DNA of 25,736 nt from UMGS1002 sp045586785 (GTDB taxonomy: Bacteria; Bacillota; Clostridia; Oscillospirales; CAG-272). The notes under the pieces were generated by a model that did not search any database, was not told where the DNA came from, and saw only the letters and a program-made list of their open reading frames with translations. A program made the translations under genes and the position numbers. Below, piece by piece: positions 16,573 to 25,223 of the stretch. How positions within the stretch are numbered: the stretch's first letter is position 1; each line of letters begins with the position of its first letter. The stretch covers positions 1 through 25,736 of the forward strand of contig JAZNBA010000115.1 of the NCBI GenBank assembly GCA_045586785.1, read 5' to 3'.

Positions 16573-17841
16573 TTATTCTATATACAAAACCTCTCCGGTT
16601 TCCACATGGACACGCTCGATTTTATATATTTCACCTACTGTACAGTGGCTGAAAATATAGTTCCCGTATATCGTAAAATATCTCAAAACTCCATCATATG
16701 TGATAAGCTGTTCTTTATTGTTACCATTATGATCGCAACGCCACAGCTGTGACTTGCTTTGACCGTTCTCATCCGGAACAATATAGCTGTAGTAAAGATA
16801 TTGATCGGTCAAGCACTGTCCCATTTCGTATTGATCTGATTTAGCCAATATTTTTCTTTCTCCCGAATTTACATCGGTACAAAATATTTCATAAGCTCCG
16901 TTTTCACTTTTAACATTCCAAATAAGATCACCGACATAATAATCACCGAAACAAAAATTGTTTTCCTCGCGGATATCGCTTTGATCCGGCAACATAGAGT
17001 ATATTTTTCTTTGATCCGATTCGGGAAAATATTGGCTGTAATAAAGCCTTCCGCCATAAGCTATTAAAAAGTTGTATTCATTAAAGGTATTGGACGATTT
17101 GAATACGACGGTTCTTTCGCCTGTCGGAATGTTGTATTTCCACAACTGAAATTCATATATCGTTTTGTCATGCTCTCCGGTTGCATTGGGATTATCGTAG
17201 GTGTCAATAGCATAATCAAAAATATCATCTTGAATACAGCTTATATATGTGTTACCCCTGTCAGCCTGCATCAAGCTAAATACATCTTTATATACTTTAC
17301 CTGTTGTAACATCATATACATACTCGCTATTTTGTACATTTAATTGTGCTTCTTTTATTCCGGACATTACAATGTATTTACCATATGCGTGTATGCTTGA
17401 TATTCTGAGAAAATAAAAATCACAATCAAATGTGTTATGAGTACACACAGGATCAAAACAAGGACTGCTTATTTCGCCTGTATTCATATTCAAACATTTC
17501 AACACACTCACACTCTTACCTTGAGGTGACGATACATCAGCATAGTATAGGTAATCTCCGCAAACAGCAAATCTTTGTGTATAACGGCATACAGCAAATG
17601 TGTTTGAATCATCCGATGGATCATATGAATAATTGTCAACATATACTCGAAGCTCCTCAGGAATGTCAGGAGTCTTAACTATAATGTTCTCTGATGTGGT
17701 ATCAACCGCATCTGTACTCAACTGAGTTGTGCTTGTTTCGGGTTTGGATTCAGTGGTGTAAACGTTAAGATATTCCCTACCGCCCCCGCAGGAGGTAAGC
17801 AAAAGGCAGGCAAGAATGCATATGCAAAATAGTTTTTTCAT
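16573..17841 (-). CDS. Surface lipoprotein, module C copy 2 of 5 (422 aa)
   Basis: Lipobox LLLTSC, acylated Cys at 18, followed by the family sequence LNVYTTESK and a Thr-rich linker. Residues 49-70 (SENIIVKTPDIPEELRVYVD) are almost the same as in the 17874 copy. It has two extra cysteines near 85 and 94 (FAVCRYTQRFAVCGD); the second is also present in the 15049 copy. Cys/His motif CFDPVCTHNTFDC at 128-140. C-terminal QLWRCDHNGNNKEQL and ending GEVLYIE. Same length and domain plan as its neighbours; 31-32 nt gaps on both sides. Predicted extracellular beta-propeller-like protein, ligand unknown. Confidence 0.85.
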   Translation of the reverse strand: MKKLFCICILACLLLTSCGGGREYLNVYTTESKPETSTTQLSTDAVDTTSENIIVKTPDIPEELRVYVDNYSYDPSDDSNTFAVCRYTQRFAVCGDYLYYADVSSPQGKSVSVLKCLNMNTGEISSPCFDPVCTHNTFDCDFYFLRISSIHAYGKYIVMSGIKEAQLNVQNSEYVYDVTTGKVYKDVFSLMQADRGNTYISCIQDDIFDYAIDTYDNPNATGEHDKTIYEFQLWKYNIPTGERTVVFKSSNTFNEYNFLIAYGGRLYYSQYFPESDQRKIYSMLPDQSDIREENNFCFGDYYVGDLIWNVKSENGAYEIFCTDVNSGERKILAKSDQYEMGQCLTDQYLYYSYIVPDENGQSKSQLWRCDHNGNNKEQLITYDGVLRYFTIYGNYIFSHCTVGEIYKIERVHVETGEVLYIE

Positions 17842-17890
17842 TTTTCTTCCTCCTTGTGCGGCGATGCCGATTGTTATTCTATGTATAAAA
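17825..17890 (-). repeat. 66-bp junction repeat, third copy
   Basis: Identical to 13723-13788 and 15000-15065. It joins the end of the 17874-19142 gene to the start of the 16573-17841 gene. The fourth junction (16530-16590) is clearly different in its gap sequence. Confidence 0.9.
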
Positions 17891-19142
17891 CTTCTCCGGT
17901 TTCAACATGAATTCGAGCCAGCTTATATGCTCCGTTGTCGTTTCCTTCCGATTTACAATGAGTATATATATAATTTCCATAAACAAAAAAATTTCCGGGA
18001 GACATATTCAGACTACACAATTTAGTTTTATTACCGCCATTGTGATTGCATCTCCACAACTCATATACAGTACATTCATTTCCCACTTGATCTTTTGAAA
18101 GTATTTTATAATAAAAGTACAGATAATTATTAGTCACAAAATAGCTCAAATCATAGCCATTATAGGCCACAACCTCTTTCGCCTCTCCCGTGCGCATATT
18201 GATCGACCGTATTGAGTTTTTCGCCGATGAAGTATTTATCCACCTTAATTCTTCCGTAAAAAAAGCTGTATTTTCCGCAAAATACGGTTCTTCTCGCACA
18301 TCACTTGTATCAGGAAGCATTGAATAATACATTGAGCCTTCACTATAGTAAATACGTCCGTTATACGCAACAGATAAACCACCGTTTCTTTGAGTGCCTA
18401 CAATAGAATGTATTACAGATGATGTATTTGTAGAAATATTATATCTGCACATTTGTATTTCATAAATGGTCTTATCTGTACTTCCGGTAGCATTCGGATT
18501 GTCTTTTTGAACAGTTACGGAATTATATAAGTTATCATCGATACAGCTTATATATACACTTCCAATTGTATTTCCTTGCTTGTTAAAGATTTCCTTGTAT
18601 AAAATACCTGTGCTTGTGTCGTATAAATAGCCCCGATTTTGACCGGTAGACGAAATATCTTTAGCCGCATAAAAAACCACATATTTACCAAATGCCAAGA
18701 TATTGCTGACACGCTCAAAAAAGAAATCACACTCTATGGAATTATGAGTACATACCGGGTCAAAGCAAGGAACAGCGATTTCACCCGTAACAAGGTTCAG
18801 CTGTTTTATAATAGGGTTCTTTACCGATGACATATCTACATAATATAAATAGTTCCCAACCGCAGCAACAAGGGGGACACTTGATCTTTGCAACACACAT
18901 TCATTGCTATCTTTAGAAAATTCATATGTATAATTAACAACATATTCTCTAAGTTCCTCGGGGATATCAGGAGTCTTGACTGCAATATTCTCTGCTGTGG
19001 TATCAGCCGCACCAATGCTCGGCTGCAACGCATTTGTTTCTGTGCGCGGCTCGGTGGTATAAACGTTAAGATCTTCCCCGCCGCCCCCGCAGGAGGTAAG
19101 CAAAAGGCAGGTAAGAATGCATATGCAAAATAGTTTTTTCAC
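17874..19142 (-). CDS. Surface lipoprotein, module C copy 1 of 5 (422 aa), GTG start
   Basis: First lipoprotein of the series in transcription order. It starts with GTG, behind the weak site GAGAGGTAATC, whereas the four following copies use ATG and AGGAGG; this could keep it at a lower level. Lipobox LLLTSC, Cys at 18. It shares ENIAVKTPDIPEELREYV with the 16573 copy. Cys/His motif CFDPVCTHNSIEC at 126-138. C-terminal ELWRCNHNGGNKTKL and ending GEVLYIE. A weak -10-like TATAAA lies near 19166-19171 on the minus strand, but no -35 box is convincing. The hairpin at 19204-19231 separates it from the small gene upstream. Confidence 0.85.
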   Translation of the reverse strand: MKKLFCICILTCLLLTSCGGGGEDLNVYTTEPRTETNALQPSIGAADTTAENIAVKTPDIPEELREYVVNYTYEFSKDSNECVLQRSSVPLVAAVGNYLYYVDMSSVKNPIIKQLNLVTGEIAVPCFDPVCTHNSIECDFFFERVSNILAFGKYVVFYAAKDISSTGQNRGYLYDTSTGILYKEIFNKQGNTIGSVYISCIDDNLYNSVTVQKDNPNATGSTDKTIYEIQMCRYNISTNTSSVIHSIVGTQRNGGLSVAYNGRIYYSEGSMYYSMLPDTSDVREEPYFAENTAFFTEELRWINTSSAKNSIRSINMRTGEAKEVVAYNGYDLSYFVTNNYLYFYYKILSKDQVGNECTVYELWRCNHNGGNKTKLCSLNMSPGNFFVYGNYIYTHCKSEGNDNGAYKLARIHVETGEVLYIE

Positions 19143-19203
19143 TTTGATTACCTCTCTAACAATAATATTTTATACTATTTATTTTGGGAACTAATGTTTC
19201 ATC

Positions 19204-19231
19204 CCCAAGGAAGGCAAATGCCTTCCCCGGG
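19204..19231 (-). other. Hairpin between small secreted gene and lipoproteins, module C
   Basis: GGAAGGC pairs with GCCTTCC around AAAT, extended by an outer CCC/GGG pair across a small internal loop. It lies about 33 nt after the stop at 19264. No U-tract follows. Weaker than the hairpins in modules B and D, but in the same position. Confidence 0.55.
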
Positions 19232-19263
19232 TATGGGCAAGTCACTTTAAGCCGTCAGTAGTA

Positions 19264-19704
19264 TTAACCAATATTAGCAATTGTTGTTTGTTCGTCAAAA
19301 TAACCATTTACATCTTCAATATAGTGAACACCAGTTGCAGATATTGCAGATGTGTTAGATGTAACAGTAACACTAACATCACGAATAGTAGCATTTCCAT
19401 CTAAATTAAATTCTACATCGTAATCTTCATATGGGTTCCCATCATAAACGGTTATATAAACACTCATACGATATAGCTCTGGTATTCCAGATATTGCATG
19501 TGTTGTAGCAGTAAAACGATATGAAGAGTTCCTCAATATAGATCCCATAGCAGAGCAGGTATTGTATGCTGGCCCAGAGCATAATACTTTAGATGCCTCA
19601 TTCGCCGCATAAACCGACAGCGAGAACGAGAATATCATAGCAACGCAAAGCATAATTGCAAGCATAGAAGTGGTTATATTTTTAAATTTGAAAGACTTTT
19701 TTAT
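19264..19704 (-). pseudogene. Small secreted protein, module C, with lost start codon and ribosome site
   Basis: Aligned to module B, the start position at 19702-19704 reads ATA instead of ATG and the ribosome site reads GTAG instead of GGAG. From there the frame is open for 146 codons: KKSFKFKNITTS, a hydrophobic core, and a signal peptidase site after SVYA. The first in-frame ATG is at 19665, inside the signal peptide, with no ribosome site; starting there gives 133 aa with a short but possible signal peptide. The mature part (about 113 aa, ANEASKVLCSG onward) is rich in Ser, Thr, Val and Tyr and ends ATGVHYIEDVNGYFDEQ, weakly like the other copies. It has two cysteines, near CSGPAYNTC. Probably poorly translated or silent; function unknown. 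Confidence 0.65.
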
Positions 19705-19720
19705 AATTAATCTACTTTTA

Positions 19721-19749
19721 ATTTTATAATAAAATTATTTATTTGTCAA
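19721..19749 (-). promoter_or_regulatory. Sigma-A type promoter of the module C small secreted gene
   Basis: TTGACA (19744-19749), 17-nt spacer, TAAAAT (19721-19726). The promoter boxes are unchanged from the other modules although the start codon downstream has decayed, so the promoter may be kept for the five lipoproteins and the permease. Confidence 0.65.
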
Positions 19750-19921
19750 TATATTACAGATATAAAATGCATAATTAGTTGATTTTTGTCACTTCGTACA
19801 AAGCATAAACATCACCTCCTCCTATAAAATCACTGTCTGTTGGTCAACTTGTTGTTCGTTGCCCATTGGATTCACCTCTTTCATTAATCATTATTGAAGT
19901 CACCTCGCTTAGTGCCTTCAT
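19750..19921 (-). promoter_or_regulatory. Conserved leader element, copy 3, with mini-ORFs at 19822-19866 and 19789-19806
   Basis: Mini-ORF A (19822-19866) encodes MGNEQQVDQQTVIL after AAAGAGGTGAAT. Mini-ORF B (19789-19806) encodes MLCTK after GGAGGAGGTGAT, a perfect match to the anti-Shine-Dalgarno end of 16S rRNA. A third, overlapping 25-codon ORF (19844-19921) starts MKALSEVTSIM and ends QRTTS; its frame is shared with copy 1. The remaining gene-free stretch 19922-20055 is AT-rich and contains only a possible decayed ATPase start near 20029. Confidence 0.5.
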
Positions 19922-20055
19922 AATAATAATGGACAGTGGGGAGGAAAACCTAACACTTTTTGTCAAAAAATAATTTATTTTTACATTTTGGGTCAAAATA
20001 AGGCGTTAAGTACAGCTATGGATAATTTTATAGTATTCTCCTTTCCAAATAATGA

Positions 20056-22470
20056 TCACACCGACCGACTTTTTGACCAGCTTGCCCACGCTGTAACGGT
20101 CAGCACAATAACAAAGGCGATTACTGCTACCAGAACTGCGGCAAAAAGCGCAAGGTCGTAATTCATCCACGCCGCAGATGCCGATACAAGCAACAACGGC
20201 TGTGCTTCAAACAAATTCAAAAAGTTTATTTTGTCAGCATATGTAAAGCCGAAATAAACGCATATTGCAGGTATCAACGTCACGCCTGCTACAGTTGCCA
20301 TAACGGGAATATTTCGTTTTATTACCGCCGAGGCGCAAAGCACTGTAACCGCTAATATTTCTGCCGCAGCAAGCCTTACTAATGTATGCAATATAACATA
20401 TTCAAGTATACCGATGTCGCCCGTAAAATCCTTATAAGTCTGTATTGAGCAGAGTGGCGCGTCGGGGCACGGCAATCTGTACGTTACCGCTGTCGCAACT
20501 ATAGGCACAGCTTGTGTTATCAAGCATACCGCCGCCCCCACAACAAGCGCGGTTAAAAGCTTGGACATAAACGTGCGAGTCCTACCGTGCTTGGTCGCTC
20601 TCAATATATCAGCAAAGCGTCGCCGCCCAAACTCCTGCGTAAAAATGCCAACAAACAGTATTATCAGTATGGCATACAAGCACCAGTCCGTAGAACGATC
20701 AAGCATTACCTCCCATCCCGTATTATATACAAACTGCATACTCAGACCTGTTTGCTCTTGCTTTTGCTCAAGATACTCAGAATGCGCAATAAGATCGTTC
20801 AATACAGACAAACGGGTGCGAGCGTGGCTATACAGCTTATTATGCTCTACGTATTCCTTTGCCGAAATTTGCTTGTTGCGGTACTTTTGCACCATTTCAT
20901 CGTGCATCGCAATAATTGCTGATTGCTCCGCCGCAAGCGATACTAAATGTTCATGCTTTTGCTGCGTCCATTCGCCCTCAACCTCGCCAATATATGTTTC
21001 ATATAAGGTGTCTGTATAAAAGTGGGCGTTTTGAATCTGTGCGGAGCTCAAAAACACTGCACCGCCGGCAAGTACCAGTATGATAGCCACTATAATCAAA
21101 CGCGAGCTTATAAGCGTTTTATACATTTCAATTCCGACAAGCGAAATCGTCCGTTGACCGAGCTTTGTTTGGCGCGGCTTAATAACTTTCTTTATTGACG
21201 ACGTTAGCTTTTCAATCAACGACCAAATCAAAACAGATACTTTGCCCCGCCTTGATGCTTGAACGCCTACGCTCCATAAGAAAAGCGATACGATCACAGC
21301 CACCATTATCAATGTAAGACAAACCCCCACAATAGCGTGCAGGTATCCAACAACGGCAGAAAATACGTTCAGTCCGTAATAACGCTCGAACGGACGCGAG
21401 CCGCCCACCACAGACACCACGTTGATGTGTCGCCATATGCTTTGAGGGGCAAGTGCGCTTGAGGAATACAGCCAAAAGCCGGCTCCGATAACAGCCAGCG
21501 CCGAGATATAGGTCAGCACATAATTATAAAACACCAGCGACAATACCAGCGCTATAAATGTCATCACCCACGCTCCCAGTGTTCGCAATATAAAATGCAG
21601 TCCGATATACTGCCAAACGTCGATTATCAGCCATGAACGCCTGAACGACGGCAATACCTGAATATCGTTTGTCAGCGAGGAATAGCCCTCAAGCACACCG
21701 AAAACGGCAAGGTTACAAAGGCAAAACAGCAACGACACAAGCGTGACCGCCGCCATTACCGCACCAAGCTTTGCCGCACCGATATGTACACGCCCACGGC
21801 GCGCAGCGCGAACGGTCGGAAGTACTCCTGTGTCCTTTTCATAAATAAAAGCAAACGATGCAATAGCTATTGAGGACAAAAGCAGCAGGACTCCCGTTAT
21901 ATCAAACGAAAAATAGTCCTGCCAGCCACGTACAAACTCAAAATCAAGTGCTGTTTCATTGAGCACGCGTGTATAAAGAGCCTCCGAGCGAAGCTGATAT
22001 TTGCAGACGTAATCGCTGTCGGAGTAGCCTTGATATATGTATTCCTTGTAATTGGTTTGAGCGTTTTTTATAATACGCCGGGTTTCGTCGCCGAAATCTT
22101 TTACAGATTCCATATCCGCGCGCACATATTCTATAAGCAGCATATCCTGCGTGTAAATACCGTCAGCATAGACCGCGGGACGCGTTTCGACAAACGTATC
22201 CCCCGTTTTCTTCATTTCTTTTTCAAGCTTTTTTTGCTCGGCGGCATACTTCTGCAGTTCTGCGTAATACTCTTCAACCTCGGCTGTGTTAGCTTCATAA
22301 TAAACGTAAAAATCCGCAGCCGCATTGCCGTAAAGCGGCATTTTGGCATTAGTATCTTTAGCCTGCCCTACGGCAAGGGCGACGTTGATGGCAAGTAATA
22401 TCAAAATTATAATACTTATCGCTTTGATCCCGAACAGTTTTTTCAGTTCATATCCAAACAGCTTCAACAT
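20056..22470 (-). CDS. Double-length ABC-2 family permease, module D (804 aa)
   Basis: Fourth full-length member of the permease family, with the same two halves. Half 1: MLKLFGYELKK, TM1 at about 17-35, a charged helical extracytoplasmic domain (AELQKYAAEQKKLEKEMKK near 70-88), GW at 182-183, TM2, then EKDTGVLPTVRAARRGR as the cytoplasmic motif (about 212-228). Half 2: helix at SSRLIIVAIILVLAGG, extracytoplasmic domain with VEGEWTQQKHEHL, YNTGW, ILRATKHGRTRTFMSKLL and final TM helices. Start: GAGGAGGG upstream, 21 nt after the lipoprotein at 22492. The first 112 bp of its 5' region are repeated exactly at 25489-25600. No intact ATPase follows. Substrate unknown. Confidence 0.9.
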   Translation of the reverse strand: MLKLFGYELKKLFGIKAISIIILILLAINVALAVGQAKDTNAKMPLYGNAAADFYVYYEANTAEVEEYYAELQKYAAEQKKLEKEMKKTGDTFVETRPAVYADGIYTQDMLLIEYVRADMESVKDFGDETRRIIKNAQTNYKEYIYQGYSDSDYVCKYQLRSEALYTRVLNETALDFEFVRGWQDYFSFDITGVLLLLSSIAIASFAFIYEKDTGVLPTVRAARRGRVHIGAAKLGAVMAAVTLVSLLFCLCNLAVFGVLEGYSSLTNDIQVLPSFRRSWLIIDVWQYIGLHFILRTLGAWVMTFIALVLSLVFYNYVLTYISALAVIGAGFWLYSSSALAPQSIWRHINVVSVVGGSRPFERYYGLNVFSAVVGYLHAIVGVCLTLIMVAVIVSLFLWSVGVQASRRGKVSVLIWSLIEKLTSSIKKVIKPRQTKLGQRTISLVGIEMYKTLISSRLIIVAIILVLAGGAVFLSSAQIQNAHFYTDTLYETYIGEVEGEWTQQKHEHLVSLAAEQSAIIAMHDEMVQKYRNKQISAKEYVEHNKLYSHARTRLSVLNDLIAHSEYLEQKQEQTGLSMQFVYNTGWEVMLDRSTDWCLYAILIILFVGIFTQEFGRRRFADILRATKHGRTRTFMSKLLTALVVGAAVCLITQAVPIVATAVTYRLPCPDAPLCSIQTYKDFTGDIGILEYVILHTLVRLAAAEILAVTVLCASAVIKRNIPVMATVAGVTLIPAICVYFGFTYADKINFLNLFEAQPLLLVSASAAWMNYDLALFAAVLVAVIAFVIVLTVTAWASWSKSRSV

Positions 22471-22491
22471 ACGCCGCCCTCCTCATTTTAT

Positions 22492-23733
22492 TTATTGTTC
22501 TGACGATCTTGGCAGCTGCTCCGTTTGCCAAGTGTTCATATCTATTCTCCATAGCTCATAGTATTGACGCTCCTTGGTAAGCGCGTCCGGGTCGTACTCG
22601 ACAATTTCACGCATAATATATATGTAATCATCGTGTATATCTATTACCTGATTGTCCACGCCCGCAAGCTCGCCTATCATTTGCAAATTTTCCCCGTTGT
22701 GGTCACAGCGCCAGATCTCGCGCGGTGCCGAATGATAGTTTTCCAGGATCTGCATATATGCCTCTCGGTCTATTCCGCCTTTTTCGTTGCGCGGTATATT
22801 CTCGGACTTCACAGAATCCTGAATAGCTTTGTCCATCATTAAATAATAAATATATTCATCCGTCATAAAGAACAACCCTGCAATAGTTGTATCAATTATC
22901 TGCTCATTAGCTCCCGTCTCAAGATCGTTGACCCATACCGTTTTATTTTCATCATGATAATACACATTGTTATTATGCGTATACCAGGGGAATATGGGTA
23001 CAAAATTCGGCTCTTCGCGGTAGTCTTTGCCGTTTTTATTGACCGAAAAAACGCTTTGTGTGCCATCGTCGGCTTGCTTCAAAAGATATACTCTCGCATC
23101 GCGCGCTACCGAGATGTGAATGATATCAGAAAACGTCGCAATATTTTCTTGCTTACCCGTCTTTGTATCATATCGCTGCAGGGCAGAAAAATTGTCATAT
23201 TTTCCCGTTTCTTCATTTTTCTCGGATACATATCCGACATGATAAAGATATTTTCCTATGCTTACCACACATTCTGAAGCTCCCGATTCACTTATATCTC
23301 CCGCATCAGCAAATATCTGCTGTCCCATATTGCTCGACATGTCGTACAGCACGCGGCGTATCTCCCTTTTTAATGAGCCGTGTATATCGGCAGAATAATA
23401 TATAAGATCGTCAAATACCATTATCGGATCCACATGCGCATCCGCAACTACCAAATAACAATTTTCATCATTGTGAGCACACACGGGATCGGCACACGGA
23501 ACGCTTACCTCACCGGTATCAAAGTTCATTCTGACAATGCGAACGTACTTTATGCCGTCTGAGAAAAAATTCTCTTTGAAATATAAGTACTGTTCGGTTA
23601 CATAGCAATTAGATTGAACTCTTTTTTGAGGATGATCGGGAACTTTTTTTTGAGATAATGTCGAGCAGGACGTCAGCACAAGCACGAGAACGCATAAAAA
23701 TACCGCGATAAAACGAATGCCATTGTTTTTCAT
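22492..23733 (-). CDS. Surface lipoprotein, module D second copy (413 aa)
   Basis: Lipobox LVLTSC with acylated Cys at 23. There is almost no linker; the folded domain begins near residue 40 (SNCYVTEQYLYFKEN). Cys/His motif CADPVCAHNDENC at 80-92, preceded by the family segment RMNFDTGEVSVP. Propeller-like strands (KYLYHVGY, NNVYYHDENKTVWVNDLETG, EYIYYLMMD) and the C-terminal element EIWRCDHNGENLQMIGEL follow, ending TWQTEQLPRSSEQ. It is a tandem paralogue of the 23777 gene, sharing VSIGKYLYH/VNIGDYLYH and YHDENKTVWVND/YHGKNNSIWVND. It lies 21 nt before the module D permease. A GGGG-type ribosome site precedes the ATG. Predicted extracellular partner of the transporter; ligand unknown. Confidence 0.85.
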   Translation of the reverse strand: MKNNGIRFIAVFLCVLVLVLTSCSTLSQKKVPDHPQKRVQSNCYVTEQYLYFKENFFSDGIKYVRIVRMNFDTGEVSVPCADPVCAHNDENCYLVVADAHVDPIMVFDDLIYYSADIHGSLKREIRRVLYDMSSNMGQQIFADAGDISESGASECVVSIGKYLYHVGYVSEKNEETGKYDNFSALQRYDTKTGKQENIATFSDIIHISVARDARVYLLKQADDGTQSVFSVNKNGKDYREEPNFVPIFPWYTHNNNVYYHDENKTVWVNDLETGANEQIIDTTIAGLFFMTDEYIYYLMMDKAIQDSVKSENIPRNEKGGIDREAYMQILENYHSAPREIWRCDHNGENLQMIGELAGVDNQVIDIHDDYIYIMREIVEYDPDALTKERQYYELWRIDMNTWQTEQLPRSSEQ

Positions 23734-23776
23734 ATTAGTTCCCCTTTCTATTTACAAATTGAATTGATCTGTTGCT

Positions 23777-25078
23777 CTACTCCGCTGAATGCGGCAATTT
23801 CTCTACTTCCCAAGTATCCATATTAATTCTGCAATGTGTTCTTAAAGGATTGGACAATTGGAGAGCTTCTCCGGTTTGAGGATCATAAAAAGCATATGGT
23901 GAATATATATAGTTACCAAAAACATTCAATGCTATACTGGCACCGGGAAGCTCTGCAATCAACTGCTTATTTTCTCCGTCATGATTGCAGCGCCATATAT
24001 ACGTAACCGATGCATTGACAGCTTTTTTAGCCTGATTTCTGGCTTCTATACCTTCTATGCCGGGAATGGGGTTTTTGATTAGTTCATCGAGTGCCGCTAT
24101 CAATTCGGGGGCTTTCATACAGTAATATATGTATTTGTCAGTCATTCCGAACGAGCCTGTAATGTGATCTTCAACTATACATGAACATTCACCTGTTACA
24201 ACGTCGTTTACCCATATACTGTTATTTTTGCCGTGATAAAACATCTTATTTTTATATGCATACCACGGAGAATCGCAAATAAAGCTGGGTTCTTCCCGCA
24301 GATCCTTGCCATCCTTGTCAATGGAAAATGTGGCACTCTCATATACATCCTGATATGATATACCAAAATATATTCTGTTCTTTCCGGCAATCTTAATATT
24401 GATCAAATCATTTTGAGAATATATCTCTTTCTCCTCGCCGGTGTTTATGTTGTATCTCTGTATTACAGACAAGTATTCATATTTACCTGTTTGCTTGTTT
24501 TTTTCGGCGCGATAGCTTGCGTGGTATAAGTAATCCCCGATATTTACTACACATTCCGACGAGCTAGCGTCTTTATCTCCCGCATCCTTAAATATCTCGT
24601 CAGACTCTCCGGTCTTCATATTGTATACTACACGTCTTAAAACCGTTTGGGTGGAAGACCGGTCCCTCACAATAGCCGAATAATACAAAACATCTCCAAA
24701 AACCAATATAGGATTCAAATATGAGGCATTTATTACCATAACACAACTTTCATCATTATGAGCACACAGCGCGTCGTTGCAGGGGCAGGTCACGGTCCCG
24801 GTTTCATAATTAAAGCGTACTATTCGTTTATATTCAGACTGACTCTCCGAAAGCGGCTCGGAAAAATAAACGTATTTATCTGTCAAACAATTATACGCTT
24901 GAAACCGCATTTGAGGGAAGTCGGCCGCAATAATGTCTTGCTCGGGAATTTCGGAGGACTGTGTTGCTGTGGTGTCAGATGTAGGGTTGTTTGCCGTGCT
25001 ATCGGGATTATCACACGATACCAACACTAATAACACGCACATTAGCAAAGCCAAAAAACATTTAAATGATTTTTTCAT
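23777..25078 (-). CDS. Surface lipoprotein, module D first copy (433 aa)
   Basis: Lipobox LVLVSC with acylated Cys at 22, then a Thr/Ser/Asn-rich linker to about 45. Cys/His motif CNDALCAHNDESC at 100-112. The rest resembles the 22492 copy in order and strand pattern (NIGDYLYHASYRAEKNKQTG, KNNSIWVNDVVTG, KYIYYCMKAP) with the C-terminal element YIWRCNHDGENKQLIAEL and the ending CRINMDTWEVEKLPHSAE. That ending is nearly the same as the partial lipoprotein at the right edge, so these two are the closest pair. Ribosome site AGGGGGC. It follows the small-protein relic and the hairpin at 25135-25168, the standard module order. Function inferred from context. Confidence 0.85.
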   Translation of the reverse strand: MKKSFKCFLALLMCVLLVLVSCDNPDSTANNPTSDTTATQSSEIPEQDIIAADFPQMRFQAYNCLTDKYVYFSEPLSESQSEYKRIVRFNYETGTVTCPCNDALCAHNDESCVMVINASYLNPILVFGDVLYYSAIVRDRSSTQTVLRRVVYNMKTGESDEIFKDAGDKDASSSECVVNIGDYLYHASYRAEKNKQTGKYEYLSVIQRYNINTGEEKEIYSQNDLINIKIAGKNRIYFGISYQDVYESATFSIDKDGKDLREEPSFICDSPWYAYKNKMFYHGKNNSIWVNDVVTGECSCIVEDHITGSFGMTDKYIYYCMKAPELIAALDELIKNPIPGIEGIEARNQAKKAVNASVTYIWRCNHDGENKQLIAELPGASIALNVFGNYIYSPYAFYDPQTGEALQLSNPLRTHCRINMDTWEVEKLPHSAE

Positions 25079-25134
25079 AATGCCCCCTATTGTTAATATT
25101 TTTTATAGATAATTAACACACACATAATTCATGT

Positions 25135-25168
25135 GCAGTTAGCCTCGCATGGAAGCGAGGCTGACTGC
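25135..25168 (-). other. Hairpin between small-protein relic and lipoproteins, module D
   Basis: GCAGTTAGCCTCGC faces GCGAGGCTGACTGC around a 6-nt loop: a 14-bp stem with a single mismatch on the minus strand. It lies 56 nt after the stop of the relic. No U-tract follows. Same position as the hairpins of modules A, B and C, with unrelated sequence. Confidence 0.7.
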
Positions 25169-25223
25169 ATATTGATCTAATAAAGATCAAAGCGCACAAA
25201 AGTCAATTTAATATTTAAAATTT

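Noticed and set aside
13658..17890. Junction repeats as a CRISPR array or insertion sequence ends
   Set aside because: The copies are over 1 kb apart with genes between them, they overlap coding sequence and ribosome sites, and there are no inverted ends, target duplications or transposase.
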